A stretch of DNA of 64,000 bases from G016756615 sp050958605 (GCF_050958605.1 NZ_JBJHDO010000017.1:53010-117009), one strand, 5' to 3'; shown: positions 8,274 through 16,717, numbered from the stretch's first letter. The notes: a model not told the origin generated them from the letters alone. Numbers and translations: made by a program.

Positions 8274-9116
8274 TCAGCGCACGCCGCCGACATTCCATTT
8301 GAGGAAGCGGCGTTCGGCCCACGAGATGGCGGCGAAGAAACTTGCGGAGAAGACGGATCCGACCACGATCGTGGCATAGAGCAGCGGCGAGTCGAAATTG
8401 TAGGTCGCCTGGATGATCAGCGCGCCGATGCCCACCGTCGAGCCGATCCATTCGCCGACGATCGCACCGATGACCGCCGTGGAGGCTGCGATCTTCAGGG
8501 CCGAGAACAGATAGGGCAGGGCGTTCTTGAGGCGGACCTTCAGGAACACTTCGCGCGGCGAGGCCGACAGGACATGCATCAGCTCGAGCTGTTGCTTGTT
8601 CACATCGCGCAGGCCGCGCGTCATGTTGACCAGCGTCGGGAAGAAGCAGATCAAAGCCGCGATGGCGATCTTCGGCTCCATTCCGTTGCCGAGAAGCAGC
8701 ACGAGAATCGGCGCCTTGGCGACGACGGGGATCGTGTTGATCATCACCGCGATTGGGAAGAAGGCCTCTTCCAGCGTTTCCTTGTAGGCGAAGGCCGTGG
8801 CGATGGCGATTGCCGCCAGATTGCCGATGAGAAAGCCGGAAACCGCCTCGATGGCGGTGGGTGCGAGATTCTGCATCAGCATGGGGAACTTGCCGACGAG
8901 CACCGTGAAGATGGCGCTCGGTGCCGGCGCGATGAAGGGTTTGATGTCGAACACCCGGACCGCGACCTCCCAGATGACGACGAGTGTCAGGAAAGTGACG
9001 AGCGGCAGCAGCCGACGGCGCCATTCCATCCGGCGCTTGGCGGCGAGATAGACGGCCTGGGCCTCGTTGTCGTCGGCGAAGGCGCCGAGCGGCGTGTCGG
9101 TGGCGGAAATGGACAT
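8274..9116 (-). CDS. ABC transporter permease (SsuC/TauC type)
   Basis: A 280-residue inner-membrane permease with about six transmembrane helices. The EAA-type cytoplasmic loop that contacts the ATPase is around residues 170-200 (HVLSASPREVFLKVRLKNALPY region). The overall pattern matches the SsuC/TauC/NrtB group that imports sulfonates, nitrate, thiamine precursors or aromatic acids. The stop of the ATPase gene lies 1 bp before its start, so the genes are cotranscribed. The partner binding protein is encoded just upstream. The substrate is not determined by this sequence. Confidence 0.9.
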   Translation of the reverse strand: MSISATDTPLGAFADDNEAQAVYLAAKRRMEWRRRLLPLVTFLTLVVIWEVAVRVFDIKPFIAPAPSAIFTVLVGKFPMLMQNLAPTAIEAVSGFLIGNLAAIAIATAFAYKETLEEAFFPIAVMINTIPVVAKAPILVLLLGNGMEPKIAIAALICFFPTLVNMTRGLRDVNKQQLELMHVLSASPREVFLKVRLKNALPYLFSALKIAASTAVIGAIVGEWIGSTVGIGALIIQATYNFDSPLLYATIVVGSVFSASFFAAISWAERRFLKWNVGGVR

Positions 9117-9117
9117 G

Positions 9118-9945
9118 TCAGCAGCTCTCCAGGACGCGTCGCAGATGAGAGACGAGGGCGACGAATTCGGGCGTCTCGCGCATGGCGATCTTGCGCGGCA
9201 TCGGCAGATCGACGGCTACGCGTTCGCGCACACGGCCCGGCCTGGCCGCGAGCAGCAACACTTCCTGGCCGAGGAATGCCGCCTCGTAGATCGAATGGGT
9301 GACGAAAAGGATCGTCGTGCCGGTGCGTTCCCAGACCGCGAGCAGCTCCTCGTTCAGCCGGTCGCGGGTGATCTCGTCGAGCGCCCCGAAGGGTTCGTCC
9401 ATGAACAGAAGGCGAGGGCTGGAGACCAGCGCCCGGGCGATGGAGACGCGCTGTCGCATGCCGCCGGACAGTTCGTGCGGGAGGGCATTCTCCCAGCCGC
9501 CGAGGCCGACGAGATTGAGCAACTCGCGGGGATCACGCTCGCGCCCGGCCGGCGCGCCGCCGCCCACCTCGAGCGGCAACGTCACATTCTCCAGCACGGT
9601 GCGCCAGGGCAGCAGCGCGGCATCCTGGAATACGAAGCCGATGTCGCGTCGCGAGCGGGCCTCGGAAGGGTAGCCGCCGAAGACCCGGGCCGTCCCCGTG
9701 GTCGGCTTGATGATGTCGGCCACGACCCGCAGCAGGGTCGACTTGCCACAACCCGACGGGCCCAGCAACGTCAGGAAGCCGCCCTTCGGCACGGCGAGAT
9801 CGATGCCGTCCAGCGCGGTGATGGTTCCGCGATCGGTGGTGAAGCGCACCGAGACCTTCTCGAGCTCGACCGCGTGATCGGCGGCCGAGGGCGCTTCCGG
9901 CGCAGGGCGCGCCCTGTCATAGTCGACGGCTGCGGCTAGAGCCAT
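9118..9945 (-). CDS. ABC transporter ATP-binding protein (SsuB/TauB type)
   Basis: A 275-residue ATPase subunit. Walker A GPSGCGKST is at residues 62-70, the Q-loop glutamine is Gln107, the signature LSGGM is at 159-163, and Walker B LLFMDEP ends near 185, followed by the D-loop GALD and an H-loop VTHSIYEA. The start at 9945 has AGGAGG eight or nine bases upstream. It powers the importer whose permease and binding protein are encoded on either side. A short Pro/Ala-rich N-terminal tail of about 25 residues precedes the ABC domain. Confidence 0.93.
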   Translation of the reverse strand: MALAAAVDYDRARPAPEAPSAADHAVELEKVSVRFTTDRGTITALDGIDLAVPKGGFLTLLGPSGCGKSTLLRVVADIIKPTTGTARVFGGYPSEARSRRDIGFVFQDAALLPWRTVLENVTLPLEVGGGAPAGRERDPRELLNLVGLGGWENALPHELSGGMRQRVSIARALVSSPRLLFMDEPFGALDEITRDRLNEELLAVWERTGTTILFVTHSIYEAAFLGQEVLLLAARPGRVRERVAVDLPMPRKIAMRETPEFVALVSHLRRVLESC

Positions 9946-10037
9946 TTGGGAGATCCTCCTTCTGCTTCCGGGCCGAGAGCACGGGATCGAGGCGCAGAGC
10001 ACCGACCGATCAAAGTCGATGCACGCGGTCTGAGCGT

Positions 10038-11072
10038 TCAGCCGATCTTGGGACGGGCAGCAGCCGTGGCGTCGAGGATCGCCGCGCTGACGACGTCTTC
10101 GAGTTTTGGGGCTCCCGCGGAGAATTGCTCGAGCTCGTCGTAGAGGGTGATCTGCGCCTGCCAGACGGTGGGATCGAAGGTGCCCCAGCCGTTTTTGGCG
10201 GTGGCTGCGGTGAACATGTGCTCGAGCAGAACGTCCGCGGCCTTGACTTCGTCCGCCTTGACCAGATTGGGGTAGTCCTTGAGCAGGAGATCGACCGCCG
10301 CCTCGCGGTTGCTGTAGGCGTATTCCCAGCCCCTGGCGGCGGCGCGCAGGAAGCCGGCCAGGACCTCCGGCTCTCCTTCGATCATGGCGGTGGTGGCGTA
10401 ATAGGGGTTGGCGTAGAGCTGGACGCCATTGTCCCACAGCTTCATCGCCACCCTGTCCTCGCCGAGCACGGCAATGGCCGTCGTATTGGTGAGCCAGCCG
10501 GTGACGGCGTCGACCTGGCCGGAAACGAGCGGCGTCATGTCGGCACCGACGACGACCACCTCGACGTCGCTTTCCGGGATGTCATGCTTTCTCAGGAGTG
10601 CCGAAAGCAGCACCTTGCCGGTCGCCTGGATGCCGATCTTCCTGCCGACCATGTCCTTCGCCGTCTTGATCGGCTTGGAACCGAGCGAGAAGAAGGCGTA
10701 AGGGTGTTCCTGGACGCTGACGGCGAAGGATTTCACCGGGATGCCCTGCGAGGCGGCGAGCATCAGCGACGGGCTCGACGAGACTTGCCCGATCTCGTAC
10801 CGGCCCGACGCCACGATGGCGACGCCGTCGATGTTGGGTCCGCCCGGCTGAATGACGAAATCGAGCTTCTCTTCCTCGAAATAGCCGAGATGCTTGGCCG
10901 CCACCTCTCCGAGCTGGTTGCCGCCGCCGAGCCAGCCGAGCTGCATGTTGATGGTGCGCGTGCCGCCGGCGGCACGCACGCGGCCCGGAACAATGGTCGG
11001 CAGCGCCAGAGCACCAGCGGCGGCAGCGCCTGCCTTGAGAAGTCCGCGGCGTGATAGTCCGGAATTCAGCAT
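10038..11072 (-). CDS. Tat-exported ABC substrate-binding protein (SsuA/TauA/NMT1-like)
   Basis: A 344-residue periplasmic binding protein and the first gene of the catabolic operon. It opens with a twin-arginine signal: SRRGLLKAG near residues 7-15, then an Ala-rich hydrophobic core and a likely cleavage site after GRVRA near residue 34. The mature part has the GWLGGGNQLGEVAAKHLGYF opening and the repeated type II binding-protein fold seen in NMT1/SsuA/TauA proteins. The ATG at 11072 places the Tat motif at the N-terminus and has AGGGGAA upstream; longer frames run into the divergent LysR control region. Tat export suggests folding or cofactor loading in the cytoplasm. Ligand unknown. Confidence 0.88.
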   Translation of the reverse strand: MLNSGLSRRGLLKAGAAAAGALALPTIVPGRVRAAGGTRTINMQLGWLGGGNQLGEVAAKHLGYFEEEKLDFVIQPGGPNIDGVAIVASGRYEIGQVSSSPSLMLAASQGIPVKSFAVSVQEHPYAFFSLGSKPIKTAKDMVGRKIGIQATGKVLLSALLRKHDIPESDVEVVVVGADMTPLVSGQVDAVTGWLTNTTAIAVLGEDRVAMKLWDNGVQLYANPYYATTAMIEGEPEVLAGFLRAAARGWEYAYSNREAAVDLLLKDYPNLVKADEVKAADVLLEHMFTAATAKNGWGTFDPTVWQAQITLYDELEQFSAGAPKLEDVVSAAILDATAAARPKIG

Positions 11073-11220
11073 GTCTTCGTTCCCCTGTCGCGAGAGAGAT
11101 CGTTCCTCGAATCTCGAATGCTCGTGTCGGTCCGGCGGGGCATCTTCGGCCCTTTGTCCTAACCCGGAAGCGACTTTACGTTTGCAAAAGTGCTCTCGGG
11201 AAGCATAAAGTTTCGAGATA

Positions 11221-11243
11221 GGTGATGCCATTTCGGCATCACC
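11221..11243. promoter_or_regulatory. Candidate LysR operator: perfect 9-bp inverted repeat
   Basis: GGTGATGCC (11221-11229) and GGCATCACC (11235-11243) form a perfect palindrome around a 5-bp centre, ending 19 bp before the LysR start codon. It contains a T-N11-A core (T11226, A11238), the classical LysR box. It lies in the 190-bp divergent region between the LysR gene and the catabolic operon, as expected for an autoregulated activator. Confidence 0.65.
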
Positions 11244-11262
11244 TTCCCAAACGGAAGAAACC

Positions 11263-12189
11263 ATGCACGCCGTCGTGCTGCGTTACATCGATCAGGTAGC
11301 CCGCCTGGGCTCTATTCGCAGGGCGGCGAGCGCCCTGCACGTCGCCTCCTCCGCGGTGAACCGGCAGATCCTGAAGCTCGAGGCGGAGATCGGAACGCCG
11401 CTCTTCGAACGCATCGGCAACGGCGTTCGCCCTACGCCGGCCGGCGAGTATGTGATCCGCCATGCCCGCGAGACACTGGCGCGCTGGCAGAATGTCCGTG
11501 GCGAGATCGCGACGCTGTCGGGCGATATCCATGGCGAGATCCGCATCGTTTCCATCCCCGCGCCGATCGTTCGGATTCTTCCCACCGCCATCGCGGCGAC
11601 GTCGAAGAAGCACCCTCACATCACCTACCGCATCATCGACGCGACACCTCAGGAACATGGCGAGGAGATGCGGGCGCGCCGCCCGGATATCGCCGTGCTG
11701 TTCATCGACCGCCGCTATCGCGGCTACGACGTCATCGCGCGCGTCAGGCTGAAGCTCGGAGCGATCATGCGTCCGGACCATCCGTTGGCCGCCCGCAAGG
11801 AGCTGACGCTCACCGAATGCGCCGCCCACCCGGTGATCATGCTGAGCGACCCCTGGATCCTGAATGCCACGGCCGAGACGGAATTCACGCATAGCGGTGC
11901 CCAGTTCAAGGCGGTCGCTCTGACCAATTCGCTGGCTATGACCAAGGAGATGATGCGTTCCGGGCTCGGCATAGGCTTTTTCACGCCGACCGGCTTCATC
12001 AACGAGTTGAAGGCCCGCGAACTGGTGCATGTGCCGCTGGCCGAGCGCGACTTCTCGTCCAGCGAGATCGGCGTTCTCGTCCATCGCGAAAGGCACACGG
12101 ATCGTGCCGTGCGGGCTCTCGCGACCCAACTCGTCGAGGAGTTCGAGAATCTGGAGCGCGACGTGAGGTCCTGGTCGGCAGCAACCTGA
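11263..12189 (+). CDS. LysR-family transcriptional regulator of the adjacent catabolic operon
   Basis: A 308-residue LysR protein. The N-terminal helix-turn-helix covers about residues 5-62, with GSIRRAASALHVASSAVNRQ and LFERIGNGVRPTPAGE being the usual landmarks. The C-terminal co-inducer domain follows from about residue 90. It is transcribed divergently from the Tat-exported binding protein gene, and a palindrome with a T-N11-A core sits between them. This layout strongly suggests it senses the imported compound or a metabolite and activates the eight-gene operon. The effector is not known. Confidence 0.9.
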   Translation: MHAVVLRYIDQVARLGSIRRAASALHVASSAVNRQILKLEAEIGTPLFERIGNGVRPTPAGEYVIRHARETLARWQNVRGEIATLSGDIHGEIRIVSIPAPIVRILPTAIAATSKKHPHITYRIIDATPQEHGEEMRARRPDIAVLFIDRRYRGYDVIARVRLKLGAIMRPDHPLAARKELTLTECAAHPVIMLSDPWILNATAETEFTHSGAQFKAVALTNSLAMTKEMMRSGLGIGFFTPTGFINELKARELVHVPLAERDFSSSEIGVLVHRERHTDRAVRALATQLVEEFENLERDVRSWSAAT

Positions 12190-12199
12190 GCATTTTTCA

Positions 12200-12219
12200 G
12201 CCAGGTGGAATCACCTGGC
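12200..12219. terminator. Hairpin between convergent LysR and MarR genes
   Basis: GCCAGGTG (12200-12207), GAAT, CACCTGGC (12212-12219): a perfect 8-bp stem with a 4-base loop, 11 bp after the LysR stop. There is no T-run on its 3' side in the plus direction, so it is a terminator-like or mRNA-stabilising hairpin rather than a clear intrinsic terminator. Confidence 0.45.
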
Positions 12220-12260
12220 GCCGCACAATGCGGCCAAAACAAATGGATGGAAACAGCGCT

Positions 12261-12731
12261 CTATCCGGCGTCGGCCAGGCTGCCGCGGGCGGCGCGGCGC
12301 AGAAGCTTGAAATCCTCGCGAATGGCTTCGTCCTTGTCGGTCGGCAACCGTGACAGCAGATCGTTCTGCGCATTGCGCCACAGCGGCAAGGCATCGGCCA
12401 CGAGGTCGAGCCCCCGTTCGGTCAGTCTGTGGGTGATGCGCCGACCGTCGCCTTTTTCCGCGACGACCAGACCGGAGGCGACCAGCCGGTCGAGATTACG
12501 CGCCAGCGTGGAGCGTTCGACCCCGACCATGTCGGCCAGCTCGGATGCCGACTTCGCCCGCCCCAGCGCGATCGTGCACAGGATGGTGAATTGCGTGATC
12601 TCGATACCGAGGGGGCTGAGATGATGATTGTAGGCGCGCGTCACCAGATTGGCCGTGCGGCGGGCGGCGCGGCCGAGACAGGCAGCCCCGATCAGCGTCA
12701 GCTCGAAGAGCGGCGAGTTGTCTGTACTCAT
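12261..12731 (-). CDS. MarR-family transcriptional regulator
   Basis: A 156-residue MarR protein. The winged helix includes KSASELADMVGVERSTLARNL and the wing EKGDGRRITHRLTERG near residues 92-107. It lies downstream of the GST and DUF899 genes on the same strand, with a 127-bp gap containing its own hairpin and probable operator, so it is likely transcribed separately. It could regulate itself and the adjoining detoxification genes. Ligand unknown; family assignment secure. Confidence 0.9.
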   Translation of the reverse strand: MSTDNSPLFELTLIGAACLGRAARRTANLVTRAYNHHLSPLGIEITQFTILCTIALGRAKSASELADMVGVERSTLARNLDRLVASGLVVAEKGDGRRITHRLTERGLDLVADALPLWRNAQNDLLSRLPTDKDEAIREDFKLLRRAARGSLADAG

Positions 12732-12732
12732 A

Positions 12733-12746
12733 TTGTGTATTTACAA
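12733..12746 (-). promoter_or_regulatory. Candidate MarR autoregulatory site
   Basis: TTGT (12733-12736) and ACAA (12743-12746) form an AT-rich inverted repeat that begins 1 bp from the MarR start codon. Such short TTGT-N6-ACAA dyads overlapping the start region are common operators of MarR repressors. The match is short, so support is limited. Confidence 0.4.
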
Positions 12747-12808
12747 CTTATGACCCTCGACTGGCAAGCCTTCGCTGCACAATCACGATAGCTTCACGGG
12801 ACCGACAA

Positions 12809-12827
12809 GCCGGCGTCATGCGCCGGC
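12809..12827 (-). terminator. Hairpin after the GST gene
   Basis: GCCGGCG (12809-12815), TCATG, CGCCGGC (12821-12827): a perfect 7-bp GC-rich stem 31 bp beyond the GST stop codon on the minus strand and before the MarR promoter. It probably ends or attenuates the detoxification operon message. No clear T-run follows. Confidence 0.45.
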
Positions 12828-12858
12828 AGCTTCGCGCTTCTCCAGGCGACTCCTGACG

Positions 12859-13467
12859 TCATGCCTTCCAGCTCGGCCGTGCGCGCATGGCCTTGTCCCA
12901 GCGGTGCACATTGTCGACGCCGTCCGGTATCGGCATGCCGAAGACATCGCCCAGCCAGGACGCAACCATGCCGATAATGTCGGCGGTGGAGAAGAACTCG
13001 CCGGCGATGAAGGGCCGTCCGTCGGCAAGCTCGTTGTCGAGCCATGCCCACTTCTGGGGCACAGCGGCGCGTTGCGCCTCGGCGAAGGCAGGCACCTGGG
13101 TATGACGCTCCTTGAAGAACGGATCGGAATGAAGCGCGACATTGCCGATGGTGGCGGAGATCTGCTGCTCCATTCGCCTGTTCCACATCTCCACCTTGCC
13201 GCGGCTCGGCGCATCGTGCCCGAACAGCGGCGGCTGCGGATAAAGCTCCTCCAGATACCGGCAAATAGCGATGCTCTCGGTGATCGCCGTGCCGTCGTCG
13301 AGCTCGAGGACCGGAATCTGGCCGAGGGAGTTCAGCTTCAGGAATTCCGGCGCCCGGTGTTCCCGTTTGGCAAAGTCGATCCTCACCATCGGCACTTCGA
13401 TGCCTTTCTCGGCCATGAAAATCCGAACACGGTAGGAATTCGGGCCATCGCCCTGATAGAGCCTCAT
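12859..13467 (-). CDS. Glutathione S-transferase family protein
   Basis: A 202-residue GST. The N-terminal thioredoxin-like domain (about residues 1-76) has the cis-proline segment LGQIPVL and the glutathione-binding AITESIAICRYLEE. The helical C-terminal domain contains FIAGEFFSTADIIGM near residue 155, the usual N-capping box. GSTs conjugate or reduce electrophiles with glutathione in the cytoplasm. The gene lies 100 bp after the DUF899 gene in the detoxification cluster. The active-site residue is probably in the first loop (GPNSYRVR); the subclass is not clear. Confidence 0.88.
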   Translation of the reverse strand: MRLYQGDGPNSYRVRIFMAEKGIEVPMVRIDFAKREHRAPEFLKLNSLGQIPVLELDDGTAITESIAICRYLEELYPQPPLFGHDAPSRGKVEMWNRRMEQQISATIGNVALHSDPFFKERHTQVPAFAEAQRAAVPQKWAWLDNELADGRPFIAGEFFSTADIIGMVASWLGDVFGMPIPDGVDNVHRWDKAMRARPSWKA

Positions 13468-13567
13468 CGTCTCCTCCTCTATTTTTGCTTCCTCAGCCCT
13501 GGCAGGACAGGATCGCTCCCGGTACGTCGAGCAAGCGTTCGCTCATAATCGTCTCCCGGGCTTGAGG

Positions 13568-14314
13568 CTAATTCTCGAATGTCGGCGAGGCGGAGCGCGC
13601 AAAGCCCGCGCGGCCCTTGGGCTCTTCCCATTCCTCCTGGCGCCCGAGCGCGGTGAGGTCGAGCCAGTAGTAGGAACCGCCGAACATCTCCGCGCCGCGT
13701 CCGAATGTCGAATAAGTGTGAAAGATCCGATCGCCGTCGCGCAGGAAAAAGCTCGTGCCCGGCTGTTCCAGCGGTGGCTCGCCCTGAAAATAGTAGCCGG
13801 TGCCGTCCTTCTCGTGGTCCTCACGTGTCTTGTAATTGTACGTTGCGGGCTTCACCCGTTCGTCGATCGTGACGTCGAAGTCATAGTTGAAATCGCTGCC
13901 GAAGGACGAATACCACGGGAACCGCCAGCCCTTCTCCGCCTTATAGGCCTCGATCTTGGCGATGGGTGCGCGCGAGACGGCGGCATAGGTGGTGTCGCGC
14001 CTGTGGAGATGGGCAAGCAGCCCGTCCGACACTTCATCGGCACCGGCGGAGCATCCCGGGCAACCCTTCTCCCAACGGGGGTCGAACATGAAATGCCCGA
14101 GGATGAGCTGCCGCCGCCCTTCGAATAAATCGAGAAGGCTTGCCTTGCCCTTGGGGCCTTCGAACGCATAATCCTTTTCGATCGGGACCATGGGCAGCAT
14201 GCGCCGCTCGACGTTCAGCGCATCCCGCGCCCGGGTCATCGCCTTTTCCTTTTCGAGAAGCGCCTTGCGCGCGATCAGCCACTCCTGGCGCGATACGATC
14301 TGGGGAAGTGCCAT
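13568..14314 (-). CDS. DUF899 family thioredoxin-like protein
   Basis: A 248-residue protein of the DUF899 family, a thioredoxin-fold group often annotated as predicted dithiol-disulfide oxidoreductases. Visible family features are WLIARKALLEKEKAMTRARD at the N-terminus, LILGHFMFDP followed by CPGCS (a CxxC pair near residues 85-88), and FLRDGDRIFHTYSTFGRG with YYWLDLTALGRQE near the C-terminus. The CPGC pair would be the redox centre. It is part of a row of stress-type genes (GSTs, SRPBCC, RibD-like) and lies 42 bp after the RibD-like gene. Its substrate is unknown. Confidence 0.88.
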   Translation of the reverse strand: MALPQIVSRQEWLIARKALLEKEKAMTRARDALNVERRMLPMVPIEKDYAFEGPKGKASLLDLFEGRRQLILGHFMFDPRWEKGCPGCSAGADEVSDGLLAHLHRRDTTYAAVSRAPIAKIEAYKAEKGWRFPWYSSFGSDFNYDFDVTIDERVKPATYNYKTREDHEKDGTGYYFQGEPPLEQPGTSFFLRDGDRIFHTYSTFGRGAEMFGGSYYWLDLTALGRQEEWEEPKGRAGFARSASPTFEN

Positions 14315-14356
14315 GACGTTTCTCCTTTCGCTTGATTGTCAGCTTTGTCGCCAGGC

Positions 14357-14896
14357 TCAACGCTGCGGTGCGTAGTGCAGGATGACGACGCCGGACGTCA
14401 GCGGCCGCGCTTCCAGGAGCTTCAGCCCACGCCGGGGCTCGCCGCCCTTGAAGAAGGGCGTGCCGCGGCCGAGGATCACCGGATTGATGCCGATCCGGTA
14501 CTCGTCGACGAGATCGTTACGAATGAGTTCACTGCTGAAATCGGCGCTGCCAAAGACGAAGATATCGCCTCCGTCGCTGGTCTTGAGGGTTTGGACGGCC
14601 GTCACGACATCCCTTTCCACCCGGGCATTGTTCCAGCCGGGGTCGGTCATCGTTTTGGAGAAGACGACCTTCTCGATTCCATTCATGAAGTCGGCGATCC
14701 GGCCGGTCGCGGTTGGCCAGTGTGCGGCCATCATTTCATAGGTCACGCGACCGAAAAGCAGCGTGTCGGCCTGTTCCTGAGTCTCAAGGATGTAGTGCTC
14801 GAGCTCCTCCTCGAAGACGAACCAGTCGAGGGCGTGGCCGGGGCCTTCGAAGAAGCCGTCGACCGTCACCATGTCCCACAGGATCACTTTTCTCAT
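14357..14896 (-). CDS. RibD/DHFR-like family reductase
   Basis: A 179-residue protein of the RibD C-terminal/dihydrofolate reductase-like fold (YyaP/YwjB type). The start VILWDMVTVDGFFEGP, the TLLFGRVTYEMMAAHWP segment and the C-terminal DIFVFGSADFSSELI and NPVILGRGTPFF segments match the family pattern for NADPH binding. These stand-alone proteins are usually of unknown substrate and are not the bifunctional riboflavin enzyme. AGGGGATA precedes the ATG. It lies between the SRPBCC pair and the DUF899 gene. Confidence 0.88.
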   Translation of the reverse strand: MRKVILWDMVTVDGFFEGPGHALDWFVFEEELEHYILETQEQADTLLFGRVTYEMMAAHWPTATGRIADFMNGIEKVVFSKTMTDPGWNNARVERDVVTAVQTLKTSDGGDIFVFGSADFSSELIRNDLVDEYRIGINPVILGRGTPFFKGGEPRRGLKLLEARPLTSGVVILHYAPQR

Positions 14897-15001
14897 GATA
14901 TTATCCCCTTCGGATCTGCATTGCTTTGTTTGAAACGAACCTTCTCGGGCTGCGGCCGTCGCGTGACACCGACCAAGACGCTGGCCTTCAGGCCCATCTG
15001 G

Positions 15002-15481
15002 TCAGGCAGCGGCATCTCGTTCGAGTTCGGCCGCGAGATTGTCGAGCGCGCCCTCGAGCCCCGCCCTGTGACCCTCGATCATGCGCCCGCCGCCATAGGC
15101 CGCGACCTGGTCGGTGAGAACGAGCCGACTGCCGTTCTCAATGGCCTCGAAATCGACAGTGATGAGCGCGAAGGACAGCGGGAGCCGGTCCTGGGTAACC
15201 ACCTCCGTGTAGACGATGCGCTCCCTGGGGATGATGTCGTGATAGCGCGTCTCGACACGATAGATCAGCCTGCATCGCGGGCCGCAGTGGCCGATGTCGA
15301 GGCCGCCGACACGGAAATCGGTCTCGTCATAGACGAGCTCGACATTGCTCGACGGCACGCCCCAGCGCATGCGTGCGACGGGATCTGCGAAAGCCGCAAA
15401 CAGGCGCGCGGGTGAAGCTTCGTAACGGCGTTCGAGTACGAGCGTGTCGTGATTGACGGGCGGCTTCGCGACTTCGGTCAT
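15002..15481 (-). CDS. SRPBCC/AHSA1-domain protein (second of a tandem pair)
   Basis: A 159-residue single-domain protein with the START-like AHSA1 fold, which forms a deep hydrophobic ligand pocket. LERRYEASPARLFAAFADPVARMRWG near the N-terminus, the YDETDFRVGG strand and the C-terminal GLEGALDNLAAELERD helix are typical. It overlaps its upstream paralogue by 4 bp (15478-15481), so the pair is cotranslated and probably acts together. Such proteins often accompany small regulators and are linked to stress or lipid sensing. No specific ligand can be named. Confidence 0.85.
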   Translation of the reverse strand: MTEVAKPPVNHDTLVLERRYEASPARLFAAFADPVARMRWGVPSSNVELVYDETDFRVGGLDIGHCGPRCRLIYRVETRYHDIIPRERIVYTEVVTQDRLPLSFALITVDFEAIENGSRLVLTDQVAAYGGGRMIEGHRAGLEGALDNLAAELERDAAA

Positions 15482-15978
15482 GTCGCCCTCTCCTCCGCTC
15501 TCAGCTCAGCTGCCGACCTGTTGCGCTCCAGCTCTTCACCAAGCTGGTCGAGCATCTGGTTCCAGCCTCCTTCATGGTTCTCGGGGTAGTCATGGCCGTC
15601 GAGGAACACGCCCTGCTCGGTGAGCACCATGCGGCAGCCATTGCCCGAAGGATGGAATTCGATCGTGAGCAGCCCGGCAAAGAGCCTTCGGTCGCCGGTC
15701 GTCATCGTACCCGCCGAGACGATGCGCTGGTCGGGAACGATGTCGAAGTAACGTGTCTCGTTGACGTAGACCGCACCGCCTTTGGGCCCGAAGCGGCAGA
15801 TGTCCCCGCCGCCTTCACGAAAATCGAAGCTCTGATAGGTCATGTCCCAGTCTTCGCCCGGCGAGCCCCAGCGCAGCAAGGCCTGCTGATCCGACCAGGC
15901 GGCGAAGACGCGCCCGGGCGGCGCTTCATAGATGCGTTCCATGACAATGGTGGCAGGGTGGGTGGTGCGTTCGGGCAT
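15478..15978 (-). CDS. SRPBCC/AHSA1-domain protein (first of a tandem pair)
   Basis: A 166-residue AHSA1-type START-fold protein. MERIYEAPPGRVFAAWSDQ and RWGSPGEDWDMTYQSFDFRE near the N-terminus, YFDIVPDQRIVSAGTM in the middle and GGWNQMLDQLGEELERN at the C-terminal helix match the family. It shares layout with the next gene (xxYEAxPxRxFAAxxDxxAxxRWG), so the two look like an old tandem duplication. It begins 36 bp after the GST stop codon. Confidence 0.85.
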   Translation of the reverse strand: MPERTTHPATIVMERIYEAPPGRVFAAWSDQQALLRWGSPGEDWDMTYQSFDFREGGGDICRFGPKGGAVYVNETRYFDIVPDQRIVSAGTMTTGDRRLFAGLLTIEFHPSGNGCRMVLTEQGVFLDGHDYPENHEGGWNQMLDQLGEELERNRSAAELRAEERAT

Positions 15979-16014
15979 TTGCCTCCTCCTTCGCTTGTTT
16001 GGATCGCTTGGCCG

Positions 16015-16668
16015 TCATTGTCCCGCCGGGAACATGCCGAAATAGGGCTGCGCCTCGCGCAGAACGCGCACCACCGAGGGACGCTCCATCAACCGATCAA
16101 GGTAGCGGGCGGTTTCCGGATGGTTTTCCGCGAAGGGAGCGACCTTTGCGGCATAGAAAAGTGCCGGCATAGCCGCGCAGTCGGCGAGGCTGAAGGCCTC
16201 ACCCACGGCCCAGCGTTTCCCCGCCATGTCTTTTTCGATCATCGCATAGGAGTTCTCCAGCTGTGCCCGCGCCGCTTGGACGCCATAGAGATCCTTCGCG
16301 CCGTCCGGCCGCAGCCGATCAAGGACGATCTTCTGCATGGGTTCATGGACGTAGAGATCGTAAAAGCGGTCGGCGAGCCGCACCTGAAGAGCAAGATCGG
16401 AATCCGCCGGGATCAAGCTTTCAGAGCCGAGGTAGAAGCGGTCGAGGTATTCAATGACTATCGTTGATTCCGGCACCGTCCGGCCGCGCGCCTCGTCACG
16501 CAGCACCGGCATCTTTCCCAGCGGCGACAGCTCCAGGAACGCCGCCCGCGAGATCTCGTCCATAAGGTCGACGACGATCGGCTCGAAGGAAACACCGTTC
16601 TCATAGAACGCGATCAATGCCTTCCAGCAGTAGGAGGCGAGAGGATGCAGGTAGAGCTTCAAGGTCAT
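16015..16668 (-). CDS. Glutathione S-transferase family protein
   Basis: A 217-residue GST. The thioredoxin-like domain opens with LKLYLHPLASYCWKALIAF, where Ser or Cys in the loop (about residues 11-14) is the candidate catalytic residue. LGKMPVL carries the cis-proline and VPESTIVIEYLDR the glutathione gamma-glutamyl contact. The C-terminal domain has AVGEAFSLADCAAMP near residue 155. It appears to be the first gene of the minus-strand detoxification operon and is divergent from the HxlR regulator. Confidence 0.88.
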   Translation of the reverse strand: MTLKLYLHPLASYCWKALIAFYENGVSFEPIVVDLMDEISRAAFLELSPLGKMPVLRDEARGRTVPESTIVIEYLDRFYLGSESLIPADSDLALQVRLADRFYDLYVHEPMQKIVLDRLRPDGAKDLYGVQAARAQLENSYAMIEKDMAGKRWAVGEAFSLADCAAMPALFYAAKVAPFAENHPETARYLDRLMERPSVVRVLREAQPYFGMFPAGQ

Positions 16669-16717
16669 GCCAGGGACTCGCTTTCGTGGGTCTGCGGGGC
16701 AAATTGTGAAGCGAAGA

